The notes beneath the pieces were generated by a model. That model searched no databases. It was given only the letters and a program-made list of their open reading frames with translations, and was not told the DNA's origin. From Arthrobacter tumbae (GTDB taxonomy: Bacteria; Actinomycetota; Actinomycetes; Actinomycetales; Micrococcaceae): 64,000 nucleotides of DNA. Each line of letters opens with the position of its first letter. Positions within the stretch are counted from its first letter, which is position 1. The stretch is from NCBI RefSeq assembly GCF_016907495.1, contig NZ_JAFBCC010000001.1:3100001-3164000 (forward strand), in the 5' to 3' direction. The translations under genes and the position numbers were made by a program. Positions 53,254 through 60,498 of the stretch are shown piece after piece.

Positions 53254-54276
53254 ATGGCATCCGAGGCGACAGTCTTATCCGTTGATGGGCCGCACGGCAC
53301 CCGCGAGGTTCGTATTTCGAGTCCCAGCCGCGTCATGTGGCCGGCACTCGGGTTGACGAAGCTTGACCTGGCCAAGTACCTCATTGACGTGGGTGAGGCT
53401 TTTATTACGGCCAACGGCGACCGGCCGCTTGCGCTGCAGCGTTTTGGTGACAACATCGACGGCGACCAATTCTTTTCGAAAAATCCGCCGAAGGGTGCAC
53501 CGGACTACATCCGGTCCGTGAAGGTCGAGTATCCGAGTGCGCGGTCTCACCCGCAGCTGGTGATTGACGAGCCGGCGGCAGCGGTGTGGGCAGCCCAGAT
53601 GAACACCGTTGTGTTTCACCCCTGGCCGTCCCGCGCCGATAATTCGGACAACCCTGACCAGTTGCGCATCGACCTGGATCCTCAACCCGGTACTGATTTC
53701 GACGACGCCGTACCTGCTGCAATTGAGCTGCGGAAGGTGCTTCAGGAGGCCGGACTCAACGCCTTCCTGAAAACGTCCGGTAATAGGGGAATTCACGTGT
53801 ACGCGCCGATCGAGCCGGTCCGGGAGTTCCTCGACGTACGGCATGCGGTGATTGCTGCTGCGCGTGAGCTTGAGCGGCGTATGCCTGAGCAGGTGACCAC
53901 GTCCTGGTGGAAGGAAGAGCGTGGAGAACGGGTGTTCGTCGACTTCAATCAGGCGAACCGGGATCGCACTATCGCAGGCGCGTACAGTCCTCGTGCGCTT
54001 TCACATGCGCCTGTTTCCTGCCCCATCACGTGGGACGAACTTGAGAAGGTTCATCCGAAAGACTTCACGATTCTGACCGTGCCGGATCGGTTGCGTACGG
54101 TCGGTGATCCGTGGGCCGACTTCCATGAGAAACCCGGCACCATCGATACGCTGCTCGAGTGGTGGCAGCGCGATTTGGATTCCGGTCTCGGGGAGCTGCC
54201 GTTTCCTCCCGACTACCCGAAGATGCCGGGGGAGCCACCCAGGGTTCAGCCGAGCCGGGCGAAGAAGGACAAGTAG
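53254..54276 (+). CDS. Stand-alone LigD-type polymerase/primase
   Basis: 340 residues of the archaeo-eukaryotic primase fold that forms the polymerase domain of LigD in bacterial end joining. Metal ligands Asp140 and Asp142 lie in RIDLDPQPGTDF, and a third is in RVFVDFNQ. SGNRGIHVYAPI is the usual nucleotide-binding segment, and FFSKNPPKGAPD resembles the DNA end-binding loop. No ligase or nuclease domain is fused; an ATP-dependent ligase gene lies 1.7 kb away on the other strand. Ku is not in the window. ATG at 53254. Confidence 0.92.
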   Translation: MASEATVLSVDGPHGTREVRISSPSRVMWPALGLTKLDLAKYLIDVGEAFITANGDRPLALQRFGDNIDGDQFFSKNPPKGAPDYIRSVKVEYPSARSHPQLVIDEPAAAVWAAQMNTVVFHPWPSRADNSDNPDQLRIDLDPQPGTDFDDAVPAAIELRKVLQEAGLNAFLKTSGNRGIHVYAPIEPVREFLDVRHAVIAAARELERRMPEQVTTSWWKEERGERVFVDFNQANRDRTIAGAYSPRALSHAPVSCPITWDELEKVHPKDFTILTVPDRLRTVGDPWADFHEKPGTIDTLLEWWQRDLDSGLGELPFPPDYPKMPGEPPRVQPSRAKKDK

Positions 54277-54282
54277 GTCCCT

Positions 54283-55260
54283 CTAGCATCCCCACGCTGA
54301 CGGGTTCTCTGCGCAGGTGCCGTCCACCAGCCGGTTATCCGAGCGCCAGACACTGATGAGATGCGGCTCCGATTGGACTGCAGCTTGTCCCGCGATAGGA
54401 ATCCAGGGCCCGTCATTGACCGAATAGTCACCGTTGAAGCGGGTGCTGAGGACGAGATTGTAGTCGCCGGTCGCGCTGTAGACATGGCTGGTGGGCGTTT
54501 CCACCAGGAGCCAGTCTGACTCCGTAACGGCGTTCCCTGCCGTTTGAGTGGTCCGGGTAGTGCCGTCGCCGTAGTTCCAGTCGTAAGCCACTGGCCACGC
54601 ACGGATGCGCACCTGGTCGCCGAGGGTTTCGAAGGTGAACTCCTGTTCCTCAACGTCCGCCCAGAAGTTGTTGTGTCCGCCCAGTAGGCCAAAGTTGTTC
54701 GGCTCTGAAACCACGGCAGCGGCGATGATCGGCTGACTCTGGAAGTCCTCGAGAGTAATGACGACCGCAGGTTCCGCCACCTCGCCGCCATTTGGCGGTT
54801 CCGGCGCAGGGGAGCCGGGGTAGAGGCAGGACCTGTCGCCTGTGGGGGTTTCCGTAGGCGGGGTAGTGGAGCTGTCGATGGCAATCCACTCGACTAATGC
54901 GCCGTCCGGCTCAGCATCACACTGCGCGTTGAGGTCCACGCAGACCGCGGGGTCAAGATTATTGCCCACGTTTTGAAGACAAACCCGCTCGTAGGTGTAG
55001 GTGATGCCAGCCGATTCAGCCAAAGCGTTCGATCCACCGTTGGAGCCGTCCGCTTCGCCTGCCGAAGGTCCGGGGGGACTCTGCGCTGGCGCCGGATCAC
55101 CGTTTTCAACGACCACCTTGCCGGGCCCCCACCCTGCGTCGACAGGTTCCTCAGGCGGGGTCAGACCCGGTCCGGGTGCAACGGCAAGGAAGGCTATCAA
55201 CGCTGATATTCCGACTCCTCGAAACCTCGCAGAGGACACTGTCTCAACGCAGCTCAACAT
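54283..55260 (-). CDS. Exported protein with PKD-like region, unknown function
   Basis: 325 residues. A hydrophobic N-terminus (GVGISALIAFLAVAPGPG, about 15-32) looks like a signal peptide. A Pro/Gly/Ser-rich linker follows. The central part has several cysteines (VCLQN, AVCVDLNAQC, RSCLYPG). The C-terminal half has AYDWNYGDGTTRTTQTAG and TSHVYSATGDYNLVLSTRF, the pattern of a PKD domain in which W-NYGDG replaces the usual W-DFGDG. ATG at 55260 begins 5 bases after the stop of the lipoprotein gene, so they form an operon. Homologues seem restricted to Arthrobacter-like bacteria; this is my recollection, not a search. Confidence 0.7.
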   Translation of the reverse strand: MLSCVETVSSARFRGVGISALIAFLAVAPGPGLTPPEEPVDAGWGPGKVVVENGDPAPAQSPPGPSAGEADGSNGGSNALAESAGITYTYERVCLQNVGNNLDPAVCVDLNAQCDAEPDGALVEWIAIDSSTTPPTETPTGDRSCLYPGSPAPEPPNGGEVAEPAVVITLEDFQSQPIIAAAVVSEPNNFGLLGGHNNFWADVEEQEFTFETLGDQVRIRAWPVAYDWNYGDGTTRTTQTAGNAVTESDWLLVETPTSHVYSATGDYNLVLSTRFNGDYSVNDGPWIPIAGQAAVQSEPHLISVWRSDNRLVDGTCAENPSAWGC

Positions 55261-55265
55261 CAGTT

Positions 55266-55919
55266 TCAATCCACGTTCACGGCGCCGACATCGAGAAGGC
55301 GCCAAGCACGGTTCTCGTAAAAAGCAATGAGTTCATTCAGGTCTGGATCGGTGAAGCCGGGTGTTTCGTTGAGCAACGTTCCGTCGGACGCATAGTACGT
55401 AGCGGACTGTTGAGTGATTGTGATGAAGGAGGACACAGACCCGTGAACGTTCTGCTCAAACTCGCTGTCGAAATTTTCGACTTGAATCTCGTTACCGACG
55501 ACCCAGCCGTCTTTTGCGAATGCTTCGCCGATGGAACCCGTTATGTTGCTACAGGTTCCACACTCCGGATCCGTTACCGCTTTCAACGGCTCGAGATCGT
55601 TTGTCGCGTATGCATAGTTCAGCAGCTCAAACCACCACGTCGTGAACGCCTCCAGCCCCTCCACTGAATTTTCGTCGGCTAGAGCCGGCTTCTCGGGAAC
55701 CGGAATGTTCACGGCGGGCCCAGCTGCGGAAGCAGGGGACGGTGTAGGCGTCGGAGTCGGCGTCGCTGAAGGCGATTCTGACGCCGTAGCAGCAGCTGAC
55801 GCCGACGGAGCCTCGGACGGCGTTTGAGCCGCGCCGGGGTCACCGCCGGTGCACCCGGTGAGAACAAGTACTGAAAGGGTGGCGCCGGCAAGGGCGTTCG
55901 CCACGCGAGACTGAGCCAT
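55266..55919 (-). CDS. Lipoprotein, DUF6318-like
   Basis: 217 residues. A signal peptide ends in a lipobox at LTG-Cys23 (VLVLTGC). A Ser/Ala/Pro/Thr linker (~25-70) has PTPTPTPS repeats. The folded domain then starts at ENSVEGLEAFTTWWFELLNYAYATNDLEPL and contains CGTC, which may be a disulfide pair (CGTCSNITGSIGEAF). The GLEAF...W-ELLNYAY pattern matches what I know as DUF6318, a family common in Arthrobacter with no known function. ATG at 55919 follows GGGGA; the frame runs 13 residues further upstream. Confidence 0.75.
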   Translation of the reverse strand: MAQSRVANALAGATLSVLVLTGCTGGDPGAAQTPSEAPSASAAATASESPSATPTPTPTPSPASAAGPAVNIPVPEKPALADENSVEGLEAFTTWWFELLNYAYATNDLEPLKAVTDPECGTCSNITGSIGEAFAKDGWVVGNEIQVENFDSEFEQNVHGSVSSFITITQQSATYYASDGTLLNETPGFTDPDLNELIAFYENRAWRLLDVGAVNVD

Positions 55920-55949
55920 GAATTCCCCGAACATGTGATTTTGTGGGCC

Positions 55950-55978
55950 GCCAACCATCCTAACCAGAGTCGGTTGGC
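55950..55978. other. GCCAACC/GGTTGGC dyad between ligase and lipoprotein genes
   Basis: Perfect 7-base inverted repeat with a 15-base spacer in the 94-base gap. It may be a weak terminator of the ligase gene or an operator of the lipoprotein gene. A perfect TTATCCACA (DnaA-box consensus) is also in this gap at 55989-55997. Confidence 0.4.
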
Positions 55979-56013
55979 AACCCTGTAGTTATCCACAATC
56001 CGGGGTAACGAAG

Positions 56014-57063
56014 CTAGGCGAGTACCTCGCTCAGGTCGTAGGCCGCCGGAATTTCGAGCTGCTCGAACGTACAGGACCGCGCCTCCCGGTCCGGGCGCCA
56101 CCGCTCAAACTGCACCGTGTGCCGGAACCTGTCGCCTTCCATCTGGTCGTACCGCACCTCCATTACCCGCCGCGGGTGTAAGCGGACGTATGAGACGTCC
56201 TTCGCGGAGGCGAACCGGCTCCGGTCCGTCTCCCCGCGAACAACCTCGCCGTCCTCGTCACGTAGGACATCGGGCTCAAGCTCGTCGATCAGTTCCAACC
56301 GCCGCTTGTCGGAGAATGCGGAGGCGCCGCCCACATTACGCAACTCACCGCCGTCGTCGTACAGTCCCAAAAGAAGCGAACCAACACCCTGACCGCTCTT
56401 GTGTACGCGGTAACCGAGCACGACGGCATCGGCAGTGCGCTTGTGCTTGACCTTGAGCATGCGGCGTTTATTCGGCTCGTAGCCGGCGGTCAGCGGCTTG
56501 GCGACCACGCCGTCCAGGCCTGCGCCCTCGAACTCTACGAGCCAGCGTCGCGCGAGTTCGACGTCGCCGGTCACCTGTGAAAGGTGCACCGGCTCCGAGA
56601 ACGTCTCAGCGATTCCCTCCAGCGCTTTCCGGCGCTCGGCAAACGGAACTTCCAGCAGGTTATGTTCGTCGAGACCGAGCAGATCGAAGGCAATGAACGA
56701 CGCTGGTGTCTCCTTCGCGAGCAGGCGCACCCTGCTGTCGGCCGGGTGGATGCGCTGCGACAGAGCTTCCCAGTCGAGGCGTTCAGCTCCCGGTTCACCG
56801 CGGCGGACAACAATTTCTCCATCGACCACGCACCGCTCGGGAAGGTTCTCAAGCAGTGCCTCCACGAGTTCGGGAAAGTACCGGGTGAGAGTCTTGGACC
56901 CACGGCTGCCGATTTCACACTCTCCGTCTTCGATGCGGATAACCGCTCGGAAGCCGTCCCACTTCGGTTCATAGCTCAAGCCGCCGGAAACGCTGTCGGG
57001 TTCCGGCACGGCGTCCACGGCTTTGGCGAGCATCGGCTGAATCGGAAAGGGCAGGTCAGTCAT
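56014..57063 (-). CDS. ligC: ATP-dependent DNA ligase (LigC type)
   Basis: 349 residues: an adenylation domain plus an OB-fold domain. Motif I is YEPKWDGFRA with nucleophile Lys34. Motif III is SFIAFDLLGLDE, motif IV is EGAGLDGVVAKP and motif V is MLKVKHKRTADAVVLGYR. This is the small replicative-unrelated ligase class called LigC in mycobacteria, where it can back up NHEJ and repair synthesis. ATG at 57063 gives the usual short N-terminus (TDLPFPIQPMLAKA). It faces the LigD-type polymerase gene with two exported-protein genes in between. Confidence 0.92.
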   Translation of the reverse strand: MTDLPFPIQPMLAKAVDAVPEPDSVSGGLSYEPKWDGFRAVIRIEDGECEIGSRGSKTLTRYFPELVEALLENLPERCVVDGEIVVRRGEPGAERLDWEALSQRIHPADSRVRLLAKETPASFIAFDLLGLDEHNLLEVPFAERRKALEGIAETFSEPVHLSQVTGDVELARRWLVEFEGAGLDGVVAKPLTAGYEPNKRRMLKVKHKRTADAVVLGYRVHKSGQGVGSLLLGLYDDGGELRNVGGASAFSDKRRLELIDELEPDVLRDEDGEVVRGETDRSRFASAKDVSYVRLHPRRVMEVRYDQMEGDRFRHTVQFERWRPDREARSCTFEQLEIPAAYDLSEVLA

Positions 57064-57277
57064 GGGTTGATCCTGTCTCATCGAGACTTGAATTTCCATG
57101 GACGCTGCGTACATACAGCTCGGGCGCGGCTGGAACTGAACCTTTTGAAAGGGGTCACACTGGGCAGGGCCACTGTGCCTATACTCGTTCCTAAGGCCCC
57201 GGATCGGAAGATAAGGGGCCGCCGCTTATTCACCGCATGCCAGGAATCTTCCGTCCGGTGCCCACGAAAGGCCGACA
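57064..57277 (+). promoter_or_regulatory. gcvH upstream region with -10 TATACT
   Basis: A 214-base gap divergent between ligC and gcvH. TATACT at 57180-57185 is a good -10, but no clear -35 lies 16-18 bases upstream. The leader holds a GGCCCC/GGGGCC pair (57195-57200, 57215-57220). I looked for glycine-riboswitch features and saw none. Confidence 0.35.
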
Positions 57278-57664
57278 ATGAGCAACATTCCCGAAGACCT
57301 TTACTACACCGCCGAACACGAGTGGGTTACAGCCCCCGACAACGATGGCGTTGTCCGTGTAGGCATCACCGACTTCGCCCAGGATGCGCTCGGCGACGTC
57401 GTCTATGTTCAGATGCCGGAGGCCGGCTCGAAAGTGGGCTCGTCCGACGTCATCGGTGAAGTCGAATCCACCAAGAGCGTCAGCGACATCTACGCGCCGC
57501 TCACGGGCGAGGTCGTCAACCGCAACGAAGCGCTCGACGGCGATCCTGCCCTGATCAACACCGATCCGTACGGCGATGGCTGGCTGCTTGAGATCAAGGT
57601 TGAGGACAACTCAGTGGTCAAGGAGCTTCTCAGTTCGTCGGAATACTCACAGCAGGTAGGCTAG
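57278..57664 (+). CDS. gcvH: Glycine cleavage system H protein
   Basis: Lipoyl carrier of the glycine cleavage complex. The lipoylation site is EVESTKSVSDIYAP with Lys66. The start LYYTAEHEWV and the DALGDVVYVQMPEAGSKV segment are canonical. 128 residues. gcvT and gcvP are not nearby. In actinobacteria a gcvH copy is often placed in front of the garA-ftsR genes, as here. Confidence 0.95.
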   Translation: MSNIPEDLYYTAEHEWVTAPDNDGVVRVGITDFAQDALGDVVYVQMPEAGSKVGSSDVIGEVESTKSVSDIYAPLTGEVVNRNEALDGDPALINTDPYGDGWLLEIKVEDNSVVKELLSSSEYSQQVG

Positions 57665-57689
57665 AGTCACCGGCTAGGCAAACAGATGG

Positions 57690-57723
57690 TGGCCAGCCGG
57701 GTAACCGGTTGGCCATGTGTTTT
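57690..57723 (+). terminator. Hairpin with GTAA loop between gcvH and garA
   Basis: TGGCCAGCCGG (57690-57700) pairs with CCGGTTGGCCA (57705-57715), 11 pairs including one G-U, closed by GTAA, a GNRA-type tetraloop. TGTGTTTT follows. It would act as a partial terminator or attenuator in front of the garA-ftsR genes. Confidence 0.65.
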
Positions 57724-57739
57724 GGGGAAGGAATTTTCA

Positions 57740-58216
57740 ATGGTAGGCGAGAACAACGCAGCCGCGCAGGACGCTTCGGGATCGCATGTGCCTTCGCCTG
57801 AAACCACCACCATCGGACTGCCGCCGCAGACCTCCGCGTCCGTGGAGCCGCGGCTGACCCACGAGGAACTCGCGGCCGTTGCAGCACTCCCGGCCGGATC
57901 AGCGCTGTTGATCGCACATACCGGGCCAAATGCCGGTGCGCGTTTCCTGCTGGATGAAGACGTCACCACAGTTGGGCGCCACCCCAACGCCGACATCTTC
58001 CTGGATGACGTAACGGTTTCCCGCAAGCATGCTGAATTCCACCGTGAATCCGGGGGCTTCCGGGTTGTCGACTCCCGCAGCCTCAACGGCACCTATGTCA
58101 ACAATGACCGCGTGGACACCGTTGTGCTGCGCAATGGTCACGAAGTGCAAATCGGCAAGTTCCGTCTCACCTTCTATGCTGCCGGGAGCGTGTCGCAGCC
58201 GCAGGGTCAGGTCTAG
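57740..58216 (+). CDS. garA: FHA-domain regulator GarA/OdhI
   Basis: 158 residues. The N-terminal tail has the phospho-site motif ETTT at residues 21-24, the target of Ser/Thr kinases PknB/PknG in mycobacteria and corynebacteria. The FHA domain covers ~60-145 with TVGRHPNADIFLDDVTVSRKHAEF and SLNGTYVNNDRV. Known family members inhibit 2-oxoglutarate dehydrogenase and regulate glutamate metabolism depending on phosphorylation. ATG at 57740 has GGGGAAGGA upstream; longer upstream frame is not supported. Confidence 0.93.
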   Translation: MVGENNAAAQDASGSHVPSPETTTIGLPPQTSASVEPRLTHEELAAVAALPAGSALLIAHTGPNAGARFLLDEDVTTVGRHPNADIFLDDVTVSRKHAEFHRESGGFRVVDSRSLNGTYVNNDRVDTVVLRNGHEVQIGKFRLTFYAAGSVSQPQGQV

Positions 58217-58224
58217 GGACCTCG

Positions 58225-58974
58225 ATGCCCTCCTCCCAGCCGTCCCGGCGACCCGTGGGTGTAGCCCCGGAGCGCGTCAGCGGGAACGTACTGAATATCG
58301 GGGAGGTCCTCACCGAGCTGGCCGGGGACTTCCCGCAGATCAGCGCATCCAAGATCCGGTTCCTTGAGGAAAAAGGGCTGATCACCCCCCAGCGCACCCG
58401 GGCGGGCTACCGGAAATACACGCCTGTCGACGTCGAGCGCCTGCGTTTTGTCCTGGCCCTCCAACGCGATCAGTACCTGCCGCTCAAGGTCATCAAGGAC
58501 TACCTCGACGCAGTGGACCGGGGAGAACGTCCCGACAACCTGCCCGGCGGCCTCACCCTCGCGCCGCGGATGGTGTCGGAGCAGCTCGCCCGCGAGCTCG
58601 GATCACACGCCCGGCGTCTTACGCGGGAAACCCTCGCCGCGGAGGCCGGCGCACGCCCCGAACTGGTTCGGGACCTCATGGCGTTCGGCCTCATCGCCGA
58701 GGTTGAGGGCCGCTTCGATGAACACGCACTGAAGATCACCCGTGCTTGTGTGCAGCTGGAGTCACACGGGATCGAACCACGCCACCTTCGTCCCTTTCGT
58801 GCAGCAGCAGACCGTGAACTGGGTCTTGTTGAGCGCGTCGTCGCCCCGGTCGCCTCCCGCCGTGACGTCGCTTCCAAGGCCAGGGCGGCAGAAACAGCTC
58901 GTGAGATCAGCGAGCTTTGCCTCAACCTCCATAGCGCCCTCGTCCAGGGCCAGATTGCACGGATGGAAAACTAG
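58225..58974 (+). CDS. ftsR: MerR-family regulator FtsR
   Basis: 249 residues. The MerR winged helix spans ~22-90: NIGEVLTELAGDFPQISASKIRFLEEKGLITPQRTRAGYRKY, given by its core SKIRFLEEKGL and AGYRKYTPVDVERL. The C-terminal region is long and helical, with no metal-binding cysteines. In Corynebacterium the homologue downstream of the FHA gene activates ftsZ; in mycobacteria it is Rv1828. ATG at 58225 is preceded by AGGGA. It starts 9 bases after garA. Confidence 0.88.
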   Translation: MPSSQPSRRPVGVAPERVSGNVLNIGEVLTELAGDFPQISASKIRFLEEKGLITPQRTRAGYRKYTPVDVERLRFVLALQRDQYLPLKVIKDYLDAVDRGERPDNLPGGLTLAPRMVSEQLARELGSHARRLTRETLAAEAGARPELVRDLMAFGLIAEVEGRFDEHALKITRACVQLESHGIEPRHLRPFRAAADRELGLVERVVAPVASRRDVASKARAAETAREISELCLNLHSALVQGQIARMEN

Positions 58975-58983
58975 GAGGCAGAC

Positions 58984-59493
58984 ATGATCGAGATGGATGT
59001 TGTGGGCGTTCGCATCGAGCTACCGTCCAATCAGCCCCTGGTCCTGCTCAAGGAAGCGGCAGGCACCCGCCACATCCCCATTTGGATCGGGGCGCCGGAG
59101 GCCAGTGCAATCGCCTTCGTCCAGCAGGGCATCATCCCGCCGCGTCCCATGACCCACGACCTCCTGGTCAGCATCGTCGCCGCCCTCAATCACACGGTCA
59201 CCGAGGTTCGGATAGTTCGGGTGGAGGACACGGTTTTCCACGCTGAGGTGGTGTTCACGGACGGCATTACAGTGAGTTCCCGCGCCTCGGACGCCATCGC
59301 TATCGCACTGCGCGTACCGTGCCCCATCTACTGCGCTCCACAGGTCATGGAGGACACCGGGGTGGAGATTGCAGAAGCAGATGACGACGACGCCGAGGCC
59401 GCCTCCCCGGAAGGTCAGGCTAACGCTGAGCGTGAGTTGAAGCAGTTCCGCGAGTTCCTGGCCGACGTCGAGCCTGAAGACTTTGAGAAGTAA
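58984..59493 (+). CDS. Bifunctional nuclease-family (DUF151) protein
   Basis: 169 residues. The BFN domain (1-125) shows EMDVVGVRIELPSNQPLVLL, RHIPIWIGAPEASAIAF, RPMTHDLLVSIVAALN and SSRASDAIAIALRVPCPIY, all strong family signatures. An acidic tail follows. Some plant and bacterial members have RNase and DNase activity, but in actinobacteria the role is unproven. It lies 9 bases after ftsR and has AGGAGG upstream. The next gene is a second MerR regulator, so the block reads gcvH-garA-ftsR-bfn-merR. Confidence 0.92.
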   Translation: MIEMDVVGVRIELPSNQPLVLLKEAAGTRHIPIWIGAPEASAIAFVQQGIIPPRPMTHDLLVSIVAALNHTVTEVRIVRVEDTVFHAEVVFTDGITVSSRASDAIAIALRVPCPIYCAPQVMEDTGVEIAEADDDDAEAASPEGQANAERELKQFREFLADVEPEDFEK

Positions 59494-59674
59494 CCCAAAA
59501 CGACACGCTTGGATTGTATGAGCGGCATCTTTGACCTCGGCCACCCGGGGATCTAACGTCGAAGCATACAGTTCCCATTGCACTAGCTGTAAACTCAGGG
59601 CAGACACTCAATAGACCCCTGTGGACCTCGGCTTGCGCCACTTCCCCCCGGGAACCAGAACGAGGAGGCAACAC

Positions 59675-60268
59675 GTGAGTCCGAAAGGCGACGCCGGTAC
59701 GGGTGCCAACGCGGCCGCTACAGGTACTGCGATACCTGCCAGCGCACAGGGCCTACTCTTCACCGAAGACCTTCCTGTGCTTGATGAGGACGCGGGTTAC
59801 CGCGGACCTACAGCCTGCAAAGCCGCAGGCATCACCTACCGCCAACTCGATTACTGGGCACGCACCGGACTTGTTGAACCGGCCGTTCGGGGCGCCAAGG
59901 GCTCCGGGTCCCAGCGTCTCTACGGTTTCCGCGACATCCTCGTGCTCAAGGTCGTCAAACGCCTGCTGGACACTGGCGTCTCGCTGCAGCAGATTCGCAG
60001 CGCCGTTGAGCACCTGCGGGAGCGCGGAGTCGAAGATCTTGCGCAGATCACTTTGATGAGTGACGGCGCCAGCGTGTATGAATGCACGTCTGCTGACGAG
60101 GTGATTGACCTTGTCCAGGGCGGGCAGGGAGTCTTCGGCATCGCCGTCGGGCGTGTATGGAGGGAAGTGGAAGGCAGCCTCGCAGCGCTACCCAGCGAGC
60201 ACGCCTCCGATCGGAATTTCCCGGATGACGAATTGAGCAAGCGACGGGAAGCCCGCAAGATCAGCTGA
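59675..60268 (+). CDS. MerR-family regulator (Rv1830-like)
   Basis: 197 residues. After a ~45-residue tail the helix-turn-helix reads GPTACKAAGITYRQLDYWARTGLVEPAVR, then SQRLYGFRDILVLKVVKRLLDTGVSL. The C-terminal half has LRERGVEDLAQITLMSDGASVYECTSADEVIDLV, typical of this actinobacterial type. GTG at 59675 has GAGGAGG 6 bases upstream. The 181-base gap before it holds a TTGACC (59531-59536) with a weak TAACGT 17 bases later. Target genes are unknown; cell-division or antibiotic-tolerance roles have been proposed for relatives. Confidence 0.88.
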   Translation: MSPKGDAGTGANAAATGTAIPASAQGLLFTEDLPVLDEDAGYRGPTACKAAGITYRQLDYWARTGLVEPAVRGAKGSGSQRLYGFRDILVLKVVKRLLDTGVSLQQIRSAVEHLRERGVEDLAQITLMSDGASVYECTSADEVIDLVQGGQGVFGIAVGRVWREVEGSLAALPSEHASDRNFPDDELSKRREARKIS

Positions 60269-60285
60269 CCAGGAGCAAGCATTAT

Positions 60286-60309
60286 GCCCCGCCTCGAGCG
60301 GGGCGTTTT
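60286..60309 (+). terminator. Terminator after the MerR gene
   Basis: GCCCCGC-CTCGA-GCGGGGC, a perfect 7-pair stem, followed by GTTTTG. It ends the gcvH-to-merR block in front of a convergent ParA-family gene. Confidence 0.88.
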
Positions 60310-60425
60310 GTGCCATGCGTCAGGATCGGGCCGAGCGCTGGATGCGCCCGCCGTCTGTTGGAGCAATCTGGACAAGGCTGGGACCAAACTGGAGATCGGT
60401 GAGCAGTATTCCGCTCTCACTCGAC

Positions 60426-60476
60426 CGGTTTGCTCACGCCGTGGTCCGGTCTGCTCACGCCGTGGTCCGGTGTGCA
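60426..60476. repeat. 21-base tandem repeat, about 2.4 copies
   Basis: CCGGTTTGCTCACGCCGTGG(T) is followed directly by CCGGTCTGCTCACGCCGTGG(T) and a partial CCGGTGTGC. Twenty bases are identical between the two full copies at 60431-60450 and 60452-60471. It lies in the non-coding gap (60310-60498) between convergent genes. An open frame across it is not supported. Confidence 0.88.
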
Positions 60477-60498
60477 GCCCTCGCCCGAATGACGAGCC

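Noticed and set aside
55989..55997. Perfect DnaA box TTATCCACA
   Set aside because: A single copy with no cluster, AT-rich unwinding element or dnaA/dnaN genes; not an origin.
57064..57277. Glycine riboswitch before gcvH
   Set aside because: No paired aptamer cores or conserved GGAGA-type segments were seen; only simple inverted repeats.
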